Shown: piece after piece, positions 1 through 10,479 of the stretch
How positions within the stretch are numbered: position 1 is the first letter of the stretch
How the letters are laid out: every line of letters begins with the position of its first letter
Assembly: GCA_035764505.1 (NCBI GenBank)
Contig: DASTZC010000130.1
Span: 1-57,946, forward strand
Source of the DNA: Candidatus Polarisedimenticolia bacterium
Lineage (GTDB): Bacteria > Acidobacteriota > Polarisedimenticolia > Gp22-AA2 > AA152
Length of the DNA stretch: 57,946 nt
Direction of reading: 5' to 3'
Program-made: the position numbers and the translations under genes
The notes under the pieces: generated by a model
The model's input: only the letters and a program-made list of their open reading frames with translations
Database searches by the model: none
What the model was told of the DNA's origin: nothing

Positions 1-77
1 TCGGTTTCGGCAAGATCTCTTCTTCAGAGCAGGCGATGCTCGAACGCATGGATCAAGCCTTCAACAAGCCCTCTTGA
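1..77 (+). CDS. C-terminal fragment of an unidentified protein
   Basis: An open frame enters from the left edge (full codons from base 3) and stops with TGA at 75-77. About 24 residues are visible, polar and helix-prone, ending in NKPS. Nothing in them identifies a family. Codon use fits the neighbourhood. It could be an artefact of a short open frame, but no other frame through the first 77 bases gives a better reading. Confidence 0.4.
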   Translation, partial: GFGKISSSEQAMLERMDQAFNKPS

Positions 78-116
78 GGCCTGCCTCCCGGCCCCAAGCC
101 TGATCAAGTGCCGGCC

Positions 117-229
117 GTTGACGCGCGGCCGCCTTTTGCCGACGCGTCAAACGGTGCCCCTGTTCGGGCTCAGGCCCAACGTAGTGTTGACGCGCGGCCG
201 CTCTTTGCCGTCGCGTCCAACGGTGCCCC
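117..229. repeat. Two-copy imperfect direct repeat with internal inverted repeat
   Basis: A unit of about 44 bases at 117-160 recurs at 186-229 with only a few substitutions; the flank just beyond each copy is also similar, so the period is about 69 bases. In the first copy ttgacgcg (118-125) and cgcgtcaa (143-150) form a perfect 8-base inverted repeat; the second copy's right arm is imperfect. Both carry gcggccgc. The pair lies in the non-coding stretch 78-355 between the first fragment and the ABC gene. It could be a decayed terminator pair or a dispersed intergenic repeat; I see no gene in this stretch. Confidence 0.6.
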
Positions 230-355
230 CGCCCGGGCCCAGGCTGTCGGGACCTTTCGGACATGAATAAGCGCCGTCCGGCCGGAACCTATTGCCGGCC
301 CTGCTCGTATTATGGAAGCATCACCCGGACAAGCGAATCATCACCTGGAGGAAGC

Positions 356-1246
356 ATGACCCCCGATCTCGTCATCGACGGCGTCACCAAGACCTATCCG
401 GGCGGCGTCCAGGCGCTGAAGGGCGTCTCGCTGCGCATTCCCGCCGGGATGTTCGGGCTGCTGGGCCCGAACGGGGCCGGGAAGTCGACTCTGATGCGCA
501 CCATCGCCACCTTGCAGGAGCCCGACGGCGGCTCGATCTCCTTCGGGGAGATCGACGTGCTGCGGCAAAAGGACGCGGTGCGCCGGATCCTCGGCTACCT
601 GCCGCAGGAGTTCGGGGTCTACCCGCGCGTTTCGGCCCTGGAGCTTCTGGATCATTTCGCCGTCCTCAAGGGGATCATCGATCGCAAGGCACGGGCCGAG
701 GTGGTCGAATCGGTCATGCACCGGACCAACCTGTGGGATGTGCGCAAGCGGCGGCTGGGGACCTTCTCCGGCGGGATGAAGCAGCGCTTCGGGATCGCCC
801 AGGCGATGCTGGGCAATCCGCGCCTGATGATCGTCGACGAGCCGACCGCCGGACTGGATCCGGCGGAGCGGCTGCGCTTCCACAACATGCTCAGCGAGAT
901 CGGTGAGAACGTGGTGGTCATCCTCTCGACTCACATCGTCGAGGACGTCAGCGATCTGTGCAGCCGTATGGCGATCATCGCCTCGGGGCGGGTTCTGGTC
1001 AGCGGCGAGCCGGGTTCTGCCATCGAGTCGCTGCGGGGGCGCGTCTGGAAGAAGATCGTGCCGCGCGAGCAGCTGGCGGAACACGAGCGCGACCTGGCGG
1101 TGATCTCGACCCACTTGGTGGGAGGACGCACCGCCATCCACGTCCTGTCGCAGGACCGCCCGGACGCGACCTTCGAGCCGGTCATCGTCGACCTGGAAGA
1201 CGTCTACTTCTCCACGCTGCGCGACGCCGGCACGCGGGCGGCCTGA
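356..1246 (+). CDS. ABC transporter ATP-binding protein
   Basis: A 296-residue ATPase that would power the membrane partner encoded 4 bases downstream. Visible motifs are Walker A GPNGAGKST, the signature SGGMKQR, Walker B LMIVDEPTAGLDP and the H-loop STHI. The order and length are those of an ABC-2 type (export/DrrA-like) subunit. The frame is open further upstream, but ATG 356 has a strong GGAGGAA site six bases ahead and begins at the conserved start of the domain, so the longer version is rejected. The substrate cannot be told from sequence; the fused peptidase next door suggests an exported peptide or envelope role. Confidence 0.93.
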   Translation: MTPDLVIDGVTKTYPGGVQALKGVSLRIPAGMFGLLGPNGAGKSTLMRTIATLQEPDGGSISFGEIDVLRQKDAVRRILGYLPQEFGVYPRVSALELLDHFAVLKGIIDRKARAEVVESVMHRTNLWDVRKRRLGTFSGGMKQRFGIAQAMLGNPRLMIVDEPTAGLDPAERLRFHNMLSEIGENVVVILSTHIVEDVSDLCSRMAIIASGRVLVSGEPGSAIESLRGRVWKKIVPREQLAEHERDLAVISTHLVGGRTAIHVLSQDRPDATFEPVIVDLEDVYFSTLRDAGTRAA

Positions 1247-1250
1247 CGCC

Positions 1251-4200
1251 ATGCTCGCCCGCATCTTCGCCTTCGAGGTCCGCTACCAGCTCCGGCAGCC
1301 GCTGTTCTGGATCTCCGCGATTCTCTTCTTCCTGATGACCTTCGGCGCCGTCACGACCGACGTCATCTCGATCGGCGGATCGATCGGCAGCGTCAACCGC
1401 AACGCCCCCTTCGTCCTGATGCAGATCCTGCTGGTCATGACGGTCATCGGCACCTTCCTGACGACCGCCTTTGCCGCCGGCAGCGTCCACCGCGATTTCG
1501 AGACACAGGCCGACGCGCTCTTCTTCTCTCTTCCGCTGCGCAAGGCCGAATACCTTTTCGGCCGCCTCTCGGGGGCCCTGTTCGTCTCCTGGCTGGTCTA
1601 CGTCGCCGTCCTGCTCGGCGTCTTCATCGGCGGGTTGATGCCGTGGCTGGAGCCGGAGCGCATCGGCCCGATCAACCTGGCTCCCTATCTCTTCTCGATG
1701 CTCGCCTTCGTCCTGCCCAACGTGATCATCACCGGCGCGATCTTCTTCGCGCTGGCGACGCTGAGCCGGAGCATGCTGGTCACCTACGCCGGCGTGGTGG
1801 TCTTCTTCGTCGGCTACGCCATCTCGGGAATCTTCCTGGGCGATCTGGAGAACCGCACCCTCGCCGCCCTGGTCGATCCGTACGGCTTCGGGGCCTTCGA
1901 GCTGGTGACGCGCTACTGGACGGTGATCGAGAAGAACACCGGGGCGATGCCGCTGCGCGGCATCCTGCTGGAGAACCGCCTCCTGTGGCTCTCCGTCGCC
2001 GCGGTGTTCCTGGTCGTCACCTGGGCGCGCTTCCGGTTCACCACCGTCGCCGGCCGCGGGGCGCGGCGCAAGGCCCGGAAGGCGAGCCAGGCAGCCGAGG
2101 CGATATCTCCGGCGCGCGGCGCCGCCGTCCGCGTGCCTGCGCCGGCCCAGCGCTTCGATCGGGCGGCGGCCTGGAAGCAGTACGCCCGCCAGACGCGCAT
2201 CGAGCTGGTCGGGGCCCTGAAAGGGGCGCCCTTCCTGGTGATGCTGTTCGCCGGCCTGCTGAACGTCTTCGGCTCGGTCTATTCCCTCGACGATCTCTAC
2301 GGCACCAAGATCTATCCCGTCACCAACCTGATGATCCGGGCCGTCATGGGTGCCTTCGGGCTGTTCCTCTTCCTCGTCCTGACCTTCTACAGCGGCGAGC
2401 TGGTGTGGCGGGAGCGCACCTTGCGGATGTCGGAGACTCTCGACGCTCTGCCAGTTCCGACCTGGGTCGGCTGGGCCTCGAGGTTCACGGCGCTGATCGG
2501 GATCGTCGTCGCCATGCTGGCCGCCGCGATGGTGTTCTGCATCGGATTCCAGGCCTTCAACGGCTACACCAACTTCGAGGTGGCTCTTTATCTCAAGGGT
2601 CTCTTCCTGGTGGTCCTGCCGCGGATGCTGTTCTACGCGGCGCTCTGCCTGTTCGTCCAGGTTCTCGTGGACAACAAGTTCGTGGGATGGCTGGTGTCGA
2701 GCCTGTTCTACATCGCTGGCTTCATCCTGCCGGCGCTGCGATACGAGCATTTCCTGTACCGCTTCGGCAATGCTCCCGACTCGCCCTATTCCGACATGAA
2801 CGGCTATGGCCACTTCGTCCAGCCGCTCGCCTGGTTCTATCTGTATTGGGGATTGGTCTGCACGGTGCTGGTGACGGTGGCGCACCTGCTGTGGGTGCGC
2901 GGATCGGAGTCATCGTTCCGCCTGCGCCTGCGGGAGGGGCGCAACCGCCTGGGCCCGCCGGCGCTCGCGACGCTGGCCGCGGCGGTGCTAGGCATCCTGG
3001 GGAGCGGCGGCGTGATCTACTACAACACCGTCGTCCTGAACCATTACCGGCCGACCAAGACGATGTTCGATCGGCAGGCCGACTACGAGAAGAAGTACCG
3101 CAAGTACCTCAAAGAGCCGCAGCCGCGCGTCACGGAGGTCGAAGCCGCCGTCGACATCCGGCCGGAGGACCGCTCGGTCTCCGTCCGCGGCAATTACGTG
3201 CTCACGAACAAGACCGATGCGCCGATCGATCGGCTGCACATGACCATGAATCCCGACCTGGTCCTGCACGCGCTCAAGCCGGCCGGGGCCGTCCTGTCGC
3301 AGGAGGACAAGGATCTCGGCTACCGCATCTATCGGCTGGATCCGCCGCTGGCCCCGGGAGCGACGATGCGGGTCGACTATGACTTCGCCATCGAGAACCG
3401 CGGCTTCGTCAACAACGGGGCCCGCAACCAGTTCGTCGCCAACGGCACCTTCTTCGACAGCGGCGAGTTCTTCCCGCACGTCGGCTATAACAAGACCCTC
3501 GAGCTGGACGATCCGACCGAGCGACGGCGCCGCGATCTGCCGCCGGTGACCCGCTTCCCCAAGATCGACGACGCCGCGGCGCGCCGCGACAACTACATCT
3601 CCGCCGAAGCCGACTGGGTGAAGTTCGGCACCACCGTGAGCACCAGCCCCGATCAGATCGCCCTGGCCCCGGGATACCTGAAGCGGGAGTGGACGGAGAA
3701 CGGCCGCCGCTACTTCCGCTACGAGATGGATTCCCCGATCTTCGACTTCTTCGCCTACCTGTCGGCGCGCTACGCCGTGAAGAAGGACCACTGGAACGAC
3801 GTCGCCATCGAGATCTACTACCACCCCGGACATCCCTACAACGTCGACCGGATGATCGAGGCGACCAAGAAATCGCTGGATTACTTCACCGCCAACTTCG
3901 GCCCCTATCAGCACAAGCAGGTGCGCATCGTGGAGTTCCCGCGCTATGCCACCTTCGCGCAGTCCTTCCCCAACACCATTCCCTTCTCGGAAAGCATCGG
4001 CTTCATCGCGCGGCTGGACGACAAGCCCGATGCCATCGACTACGTCTCCTACGTCACGGCCCACGAGGTGGCGCATCAGTGGTGGGCCCACCAGGTGATG
4101 GGCGGCAACGTCCAGGGGGCGACGCTGATGTCCGAGACGATGTCGCAGTACTCCGCCCTGATGGTGATGGAGAAAATGTACGGCCCGGAGAAGATGCGCC

Positions 4201-4874
4201 GCTTCCTGAAGTATGAGCTGGACCGCTACCTGCAGGGACGCGGCAGCGAGCGGATCGAGGAGCTGCCTTCCTACCTGGTGGAGAACCAGCCCTACATCCA
4301 TTACCGCAAGGGAAGCTTGGTGATGTACGCGCTGAAGGACTACGTGGGCGAGCAGGCGCTGAACCAGGCGCTGGCGCGCTACGTCAAGGCGACCGCCTTC
4401 CAGGAGCCTCCTTACACCTACTCGGTCGAGTTTCTGGATTACATCCAGAGCGCCGTTCCGCTGGAGCGGCGGTCGATCGTCGACGACCTGTTCCGTCAGA
4501 TCACCCTGTACGCCAACAAGGCGGAGAGCGCCACCTGGTCGAAGCGCCCCGACGGCAAGTACGCGGTGCGCATCGAAGTGGAAACGGCCAAGTTCCGCTC
4601 CGACGGCAAGGGGAAGGAGACGGCCGTGCCGATCGATGACTGGGTCGACTTCGGCGTGTTCGGCGCGCGCGATCCGAAGGGGCCTTCCGAAGGCAAGCTC
4701 CTGGCGCTGGAGAAGCGCCACGTCGACGGCTCGGCGACGAGCTTCGAGATGGTGGTCGACGAGGAGCCGGTGAAGGCCGGGATCGATCCCTTCAACAAGC
4801 TGATCGACCGCGACCCCGACGACAACATCGTCTCGGTGAGCGCGTCGACACCGCAGGCGCGCGCCTCGCGCTGA
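1251..4874 (+). CDS. ABC-2 permease fused to M1-family aminopeptidase
   Basis: A 1207-residue polytopic protein. Roughly residues 1-590 hold two ABC-2 permease-like blocks of hydrophobic helices split by a basic linker near 265-300. The rest is an M1 (gluzincin) peptidase domain with the zinc motif HEVAHQWW (H938, E939, H942) and the third ligand glutamate in SETMSQ about 20 residues later. It starts 4 bases after the ATPase stop, so the two genes form one transporter. The fusion architecture is known in Acidobacteriota and Bacteroidota. The peptidase probably faces the periplasm and acts on transported or envelope peptides; this is inference. Confidence 0.93.
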   Translation: MLARIFAFEVRYQLRQPLFWISAILFFLMTFGAVTTDVISIGGSIGSVNRNAPFVLMQILLVMTVIGTFLTTAFAAGSVHRDFETQADALFFSLPLRKAEYLFGRLSGALFVSWLVYVAVLLGVFIGGLMPWLEPERIGPINLAPYLFSMLAFVLPNVIITGAIFFALATLSRSMLVTYAGVVVFFVGYAISGIFLGDLENRTLAALVDPYGFGAFELVTRYWTVIEKNTGAMPLRGILLENRLLWLSVAAVFLVVTWARFRFTTVAGRGARRKARKASQAAEAISPARGAAVRVPAPAQRFDRAAAWKQYARQTRIELVGALKGAPFLVMLFAGLLNVFGSVYSLDDLYGTKIYPVTNLMIRAVMGAFGLFLFLVLTFYSGELVWRERTLRMSETLDALPVPTWVGWASRFTALIGIVVAMLAAAMVFCIGFQAFNGYTNFEVALYLKGLFLVVLPRMLFYAALCLFVQVLVDNKFVGWLVSSLFYIAGFILPALRYEHFLYRFGNAPDSPYSDMNGYGHFVQPLAWFYLYWGLVCTVLVTVAHLLWVRGSESSFRLRLREGRNRLGPPALATLAAAVLGILGSGGVIYYNTVVLNHYRPTKTMFDRQADYEKKYRKYLKEPQPRVTEVEAAVDIRPEDRSVSVRGNYVLTNKTDAPIDRLHMTMNPDLVLHALKPAGAVLSQEDKDLGYRIYRLDPPLAPGATMRVDYDFAIENRGFVNNGARNQFVANGTFFDSGEFFPHVGYNKTLELDDPTERRRRDLPPVTRFPKIDDAAARRDNYISAEADWVKFGTTVSTSPDQIALAPGYLKREWTENGRRYFRYEMDSPIFDFFAYLSARYAVKKDHWNDVAIEIYYHPGHPYNVDRMIEATKKSLDYFTANFGPYQHKQVRIVEFPRYATFAQSFPNTIPFSESIGFIARLDDKPDAIDYVSYVTAHEVAHQWWAHQVMGGNVQGATLMSETMSQYSALMVMEKMYGPEKMRRFLKYELDRYLQGRGSERIEELPSYLVENQPYIHYRKGSLVMYALKDYVGEQALNQALARYVKATAFQEPPYTYSVEFLDYIQSAVPLERRSIVDDLFRQITLYANKAESATWSKRPDGKYAVRIEVETAKFRSDGKGKETAVPIDDWVDFGVFGARDPKGPSEGKLLALEKRHVDGSATSFEMVVDEEPVKAGIDPFNKLIDRDPDDNIVSVSASTPQARASR

Positions 4875-4883
4875 GAGTGGGGC

Positions 4884-5581
<698 letters not shown>

Positions 5582-5585
<4 letters not shown>

Positions 5586-8329
5586 GCTCTTCTTTCTCCA
5601 CCTTCGGCGCGCGCCTCGGGGACCTCTCCAGGAGCCCTCTGGCTTCCTTCCGTTGAAAGCGGCAAGGTGAAGCGGAACTCGGCCCCCCCTTCGGGAAGGT
5701 TGCGTGCCTGGATGATCCCGCCGTGCGCCTCCACGATGGCGCGGCAGATCGACAGCCCCAGACCGACGCCCGGCTGGGCCGATTCCATGTTCGCCCGGGT
5801 GAACTTGTCGAAGATCGTGTCCAGCATCTCCGGAGGGATTCCGGGGCCTTCGTCGGCCACGAACACCTCGAGATGGTCCTCCGCGTTCCGTGCCCCGAGA
5901 CGGATTCGGCTTCCCGGGGGGGTGTACTTGGCGGCATTCTCCAGCAGGTTCGCGAGGACCCGCTCGATCAGGACGGCGTCGAGGCGCGCCATCGGCAGGT
6001 CGGGTGGAACCTTCAGCTCAATGCGGCGGCCCCGCAGCGCCTCGCCCCGGCCGCGCAGCGCCGCGTCGGCCAGCTCGTCGAGCCGCTGCCACTGCCGGTT
6101 GAGGCGCACCTCACCCGACTCGAGGCGCGCCATCTCCAGCAGGTTGGTCATCAAGGTGCTCATGCGTGCCGCCTCCTCCCGGATGGCATCGACCATCTCC
6201 CGCTGTTGCTGCGACAGCGTCGGCGTGGTCATCGGCAGCGACTCGGCCAGCCCGAGCACCGAGGTCATCGGCGTGCGCAGGTCGTGTGACAGGGCGCTCA
6301 GCAGCGAGCTGCGCAGCCGCTCCGATTCGATCTGCAGCAGCGCCCCCTGGGCCATCTCGGCATAGTGCACGCGCTCCAGCGCGATGCCGATCAAGGCGGC
6401 GAAGGTCTCCAGGAGCCGGCGCTGCTCGGGCACCAGCAGCAGGCGCGGATTCGAGGGCTGCAAGGCCAGCACGCCGCGCACGTGGCCGGGAGCCTTCAGC
6501 GGGACGTACTGCACCGGGATTCCCGGCAGGGTGTCGGTGCCGAAGCCCGCCGGCTGATTGCGATCGAAGACCCACTGGGCCGTCCCAAGGTCCACGACGG
6601 GATTCGGCGTGGCGCTGGATTCCGGCCCGGGAGGCTGGATGCGACCCTCCGCGTCGGGCAGCATGATCGCGGCGACCGCCCGGAAGGTCTCCTCGCTGTA
6701 GCGATCGCAGATCCCGGCGATCTGGCCGGGAGAGATGGCGCCCGACAGCTCACGCCCGAGCTCGTAGAGGACCCGCGCCCGCCGTTCGCGGTGGATGGCG
6801 ACGCGCGCCTGGTAGCGCAGATCGGAAGTGAGGTGGCCGATGACCAGGGCGACCGCCAGCATCACCGCGAAGGTGAGCAGGTACTGCACGTCGTGCACGC
6901 CCATGGTGAAGGTGGGTGGCACGAAGAAGAAGTCGAACAGGGCGACGTTGAGGAAGGCCGCCAAGATTGCCGGTCGCCTGCCGTACCAGACCGCCACCAG
7001 GACGACGCTCAGAAGGAAGAGCATCACGATGTTGGCGGGATCGAACCAGACTCTGAGGGCGAAGGCGACGGCCGTCGTCGCCAGGCAGGTCAAAGCGGCA
7101 TGGCCGTAGCGCCGTAGTGGGATCTTGCGGCGGTCGCGAAGCCCCTCCTCCGTCTCAGGCTCGGCGGGCGCCGGCCGGGCTCCGCCCGGCGGCTCCTCCA
7201 GCCCCACGAGGACCACGTCGAGGTCGGGAGCGCGGCGCCCGATCCTCTCGGAGAGGGTCGGCGCCCAGAAGCGCCAGCGCGGGCTGCGATCGCGGCCCAC
7301 CAGGATGCGGGTGATGTTGTTGCTGCGGGCGTACTCGATCAAGGCCTCCGCCGGCTCCGGAGCGGTGAGCGTCTCGGTCTCCGCGCCCATCTCCTGCGCC
7401 AGCCTGGCCATCCTGAGGACGCGGTTGCGCCTGGTCTCGGGGAGGCGCTGCAGCGCCGGAGTCTCGACGTAGACGGCGTACCATTCAGCTTCCAGCCGCC
7501 CCGCCAACCGCGCCGCCTCGCGGATCAGCTTCTCCATGCCCGGCCCGGTACCCACGCAGACCAGCAGCCGCTCCTTCGCGGGCCACACCTGCCGGATCGA
7601 CCGGTCCAGACGGTAGGCCCGCATCTGTTCGTCGACTCGATCGGCGGTCTGGCGCAGCGCCAGCTCGCGCAGCGCGATCAGGTTCCCCTTGCGGAAGAAG
7701 TTGCGCGCCGCAACCTGCGCCTGCTCGGGCAGGTAGACCTTCCCGTCGCGCAGCCGCGTCAGCAGCTCGTCGGGAGTCAGGTCGATCAGTGCCACCTCGT
7801 CGGCATTCTCGAAGACCTTGTCGGGGATGGTCTCGCGCACCCGGACGCCGGTGACCTGGCCGACCACGTCGTTGAGGCTCTCCAGGTGCTGGACGTTCAG
7901 CGTCGAATAGACGTCGATGCCGGCGTCGAGCAGCTCCTCCACGTCCTGCCAGCGCTTCGGATGGCGCGAGCCCGGCAGGTTGTCGTGGGCCAGCTCGTCG
8001 ACCAGGAGGACGGCGGGGTGCCGCCTGAGCGCGGCGTCCAGATCGAACTCCCGCAGCTGCTTCCCCTGGTAATCGACGCGGCGAGACGGTAGAACCTCCA
8101 ATCCCGCCAACAACGCTTCGGTCTCGTTCCTGCCGTGGGTCTCGACAATCCCTGCCACCACTTCCTTGCCTTCACGCCGCAGCGCCTGGCCCGCGGAGAG
8201 CATGGCGTAGGTCTTGCCGACTCCGGCGTTGGCGCCGAAGAAGACCTTGAGGCGGCCGCGCTGGGCCCGGCTCTCCTCCCTCTTGAGCTGCTCCAGGAGG
8301 CGATCGGGGTCGGGTCGGCGCTCGCTCAA
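5582..8329 (-). CDS. kdpD: KdpD sensor histidine kinase
   Basis: A 915-residue membrane kinase with the complete KdpD layout: an N-terminal KdpD domain with the Walker-like GANAGVGKT near residue 32, a universal-stress-protein-like domain (about 250-370), four membrane helices of DUF4118 (about 405-510), a GAF-like region, the HisKA box SALSHDLRTPM, and an HATPase domain with N and G boxes (ENAAKYTPPG, DEGPGIPPE). It starts with TTG, preceded by GGGGAGC. It overlaps kdpE by 4 bases and is divergent from the structural kdp genes. Confidence 0.96.
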
Positions 8330-8560
8330 CAGCTGCTCCCCTTGCGACTGATTCCGCCGCTCATCCTGGAGCAGCGGGAAGAACTCGGAAGTGCCGGCCG
8401 TTCAGGTGCGGCCGCACCAAAGCCGCCAGCTGTAACGGCCGACCATATATACAGCGCCTGCCGCGGTTTCATGAGCATCTTTACGGCTTCTTGAGACGCC
8501 CCGTCCTTCATTTTGCGCTTTTTTTATGGCGCGCGCCGTAATGTCGAGCGAGCCGGCGAG
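8330..8560. promoter_or_regulatory. Divergent kdpDE / kdpFACB control region
   Basis: This 231-base gap separates kdpD from the small kdp peptides and must hold promoters for both directions. Visible items: a perfect 14-base palindrome ggtgcggccgcacc at 8405-8418, an AT-rich catatatac at 8443-8451, and an 11-base imperfect direct repeat at 8476-8496 (catctttacgg then cttcttgagac). KdpE-type regulators bind direct repeats spaced one helical turn apart, so the last element is a candidate KdpE box. That assignment is inference; no footprint or alignment supports it here. Confidence 0.4.
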
Positions 8561-8656
8561 ATGGAGGAAAAGGTGCTGATCCTGGGAATGGTTCTGCTCG
8601 GGCTGGCGGTGTTCGGGGCGATGTTCGCCTTCCTCGAATTCTGCGAGCGCGTGTAG
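8561..8656 (+). CDS. Small membrane peptide at the head of the kdp operon
   Basis: 31 residues: one hydrophobic helix (about residues 5-24) ending in FLEFCERV. Peptides of this size with a terminal CER(L/V) motif lie directly before kdpF in several non-enterobacterial kdp operons, to my knowledge without a characterised function. It starts 10 bases ahead of the kdpF ATG region. ATG 8561 is preceded by gagcgagccggcga, a weak ribosome site. It may stabilise KdpA/KdpB as KdpF does, or help assembly; this is inference. Confidence 0.7.
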   Translation: MEEKVLILGMVLLGLAVFGAMFAFLEFCERV

Positions 8657-8666
8657 GAGGCCGGCC

Positions 8667-8741
8667 ATGTGGCTGCTGTTGCTGAGCGTCGCTGCAGGAG
8701 CGTACTTGTTCTACGCCATGCTCCGGCCCGAGCGCTTCTGA
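8667..8741 (+). CDS. kdpF: KdpF small subunit of K+-transporting ATPase
   Basis: 24 residues: a single membrane helix followed by the KdpF-type ending YAMLRPERF. KdpF lies in the membrane and stabilises the KdpFABC complex. A GGAGG sits at 8656-8660 just ahead of ATG 8667. The kdpA start follows 16 bases after the stop. The length is typical for KdpF (24-30 residues). Confidence 0.88.
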   Translation: MWLLLLSVAAGAYLFYAMLRPERF

Positions 8742-8757
8742 GGATCCGAGGACCTCG

Positions 8758-10467
8758 ATGGCAATCGACAACGCCGCCGTTCTCTTCATCATCGCACTGA
8801 CGATCGCGACCAGCGTGCCGCTGGGCCGTTACATGGCGCGCGTCTTCCAGGGAGAGCGCACCTTTCTCGATCCTCTCTTTGTTCCGCTGGAGCGGATGGT
8901 GCTGCGGCTGTGCGGCGTCGATCCCGCCGAAGGGCAGGACTGGAAAGGCTACGGGCGATCCCTTCTGTTGTCGAACGTGGTGATGTGGCTGGCCACCTTC
9001 GCGGTGGTCAGCCTGCAAAAGGTCCTGCCACTCAATCCCGACCGCATCGGCAACATGGAGCCGACGCTCGCCTTCAACACGATCTCGAGCTTCGTCACCA
9101 ACACCAACCTGCAGCATTACAGCGGCGAGACGGGTCTGTCGACTCTGAGTCAGATGATCGCCGTCATCTTCCTGCAGTTCGTCACCGCGGCCACCGGAAT
9201 CGCGGCGTGCGTCGCGATCATCCGCGGCCTCGGGGGGAACCGACTGACGAATCTGGGGAATTTCTACGTCGACCTGATCCGGGCGACGCTGCGCCTCCTG
9301 CTCCCCCTGGCGCTGGCCGTGGGGATCTTCCTGATCTGGCAGGGCGTCCCGGCGACCTTCGCAGGTGCGGCCAAGGCGACCACGCTGGAGGGCGGGGAGC
9401 AGTCGATCGCCCGCGGCATGGTGGCGCCGGAAGTGGCGATCAAGCAGCTCGGCACCAACGGCGGTGGCTATTTCGGCCCCAATTCCGCCCATCCCTACGA
9501 GAATCCGACGGCGCTGTGCAACCTGGTCGAGACCTGGTCGATCGCCGTCATCCCGATGGCCATGGTGTGGACCCTGGGAGCGATGCTGCGCCGCCGGCGT
9601 CTGGCCGTGATGATCTTCGCGACCATGCTGGCGGTCTATCTGCCGATGGTGGCCTTCGGCGTGCAGCAGGAAGCCGCGGGCAACCCTGCGATCGCGACGC
9701 TGGGGGTCGATCAATCGACCGGATCGATGGAAGGCAAGGAGACGCGCTTCGGTGCCGGGCTCTCCGCCCTGTGGGGGGTGACGACCACGGTGACCTCCAA
9801 CGGCTCCGTGAACGCCATGCACGATTCTTTCACGCCTCTGGGAGGCCTCATGCCGATGGCCGGAATGTGGCTCAACAACATCTTCGGAGGGGTGGGCGTC
9901 GGCTTCATCAACATGCTGATCTTCATCATCGTGGCGGTTTTCGTGGCCGGAATGATGATCGGGCGCACGCCGGAGCTCCTGGGAAAGAAGGTCGAGGCCA
10001 AGGAGGTGAAGCTGGCCAGCCTGGCGATGCTGTGGCACCCGCTGTCGATTCTCGTGGGCACGGCCATCGCCTGCCATGTCTGGGCGGCCACCGCCGACCC
10101 CGGGACAAGCCTCGGCTGGCTGAAGAACCCGGGCCCCCATGGATTCTCCGAGATGCTCTACGAGTTCACCTCGGCCACCGCCAATAACGGTTCCGGCTTC
10201 GAGGGGCTGGGGGACAACACTCCGTTCTGGAACATCTCGACCGGACTGGTGATGCTGCTTGCCCGCTACATCCCGATCCTGGCGCCGCTGGCGCTGGCCG
10301 GCATGCTGGGCGCCAAACCAGCGGCCCCGGAGACCAGCGGAACGCTGCGCGCGGACAGCGCGACGTTCGGGTTCACTTTGTGGGCCGTGATCGTGATCCT
10401 CGGGTTGCTGATGTTCATGCCGGTGGCGGTGCTGGGCCCGATCGCCGAGCACCTGGCGCTGCGCTGA
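8758..10467 (+). CDS. kdpA: KdpA potassium-binding subunit
   Basis: A 569-residue polytopic protein of the superfamily of K+ transporters. It is the channel-like subunit that selects and carries K+ in the KdpFABC pump. Conserved segments visible include FVTNTNLQHYSGE, the loop NGGGYFGPNSAHP, and TSATANNGSGFEG, which belong to the selectivity-filter regions. Length matches the family (about 560). Within the operon the next gene is kdpC rather than kdpB. Confidence 0.97.
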   Translation: MAIDNAAVLFIIALTIATSVPLGRYMARVFQGERTFLDPLFVPLERMVLRLCGVDPAEGQDWKGYGRSLLLSNVVMWLATFAVVSLQKVLPLNPDRIGNMEPTLAFNTISSFVTNTNLQHYSGETGLSTLSQMIAVIFLQFVTAATGIAACVAIIRGLGGNRLTNLGNFYVDLIRATLRLLLPLALAVGIFLIWQGVPATFAGAAKATTLEGGEQSIARGMVAPEVAIKQLGTNGGGYFGPNSAHPYENPTALCNLVETWSIAVIPMAMVWTLGAMLRRRRLAVMIFATMLAVYLPMVAFGVQQEAAGNPAIATLGVDQSTGSMEGKETRFGAGLSALWGVTTTVTSNGSVNAMHDSFTPLGGLMPMAGMWLNNIFGGVGVGFINMLIFIIVAVFVAGMMIGRTPELLGKKVEAKEVKLASLAMLWHPLSILVGTAIACHVWAATADPGTSLGWLKNPGPHGFSEMLYEFTSATANNGSGFEGLGDNTPFWNISTGLVMLLARYIPILAPLALAGMLGAKPAAPETSGTLRADSATFGFTLWAVIVILGLLMFMPVAVLGPIAEHLALR

Positions 10468-10479
10468 CGGGAGCGCGTC

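Noticed and set aside
1182-2885. 567-codon open frame on the minus strand
   Set aside because: It is the reverse-strand shadow of the ABC permease gene; the product is low-complexity Arg/Gln/Glu-rich and matches no family.
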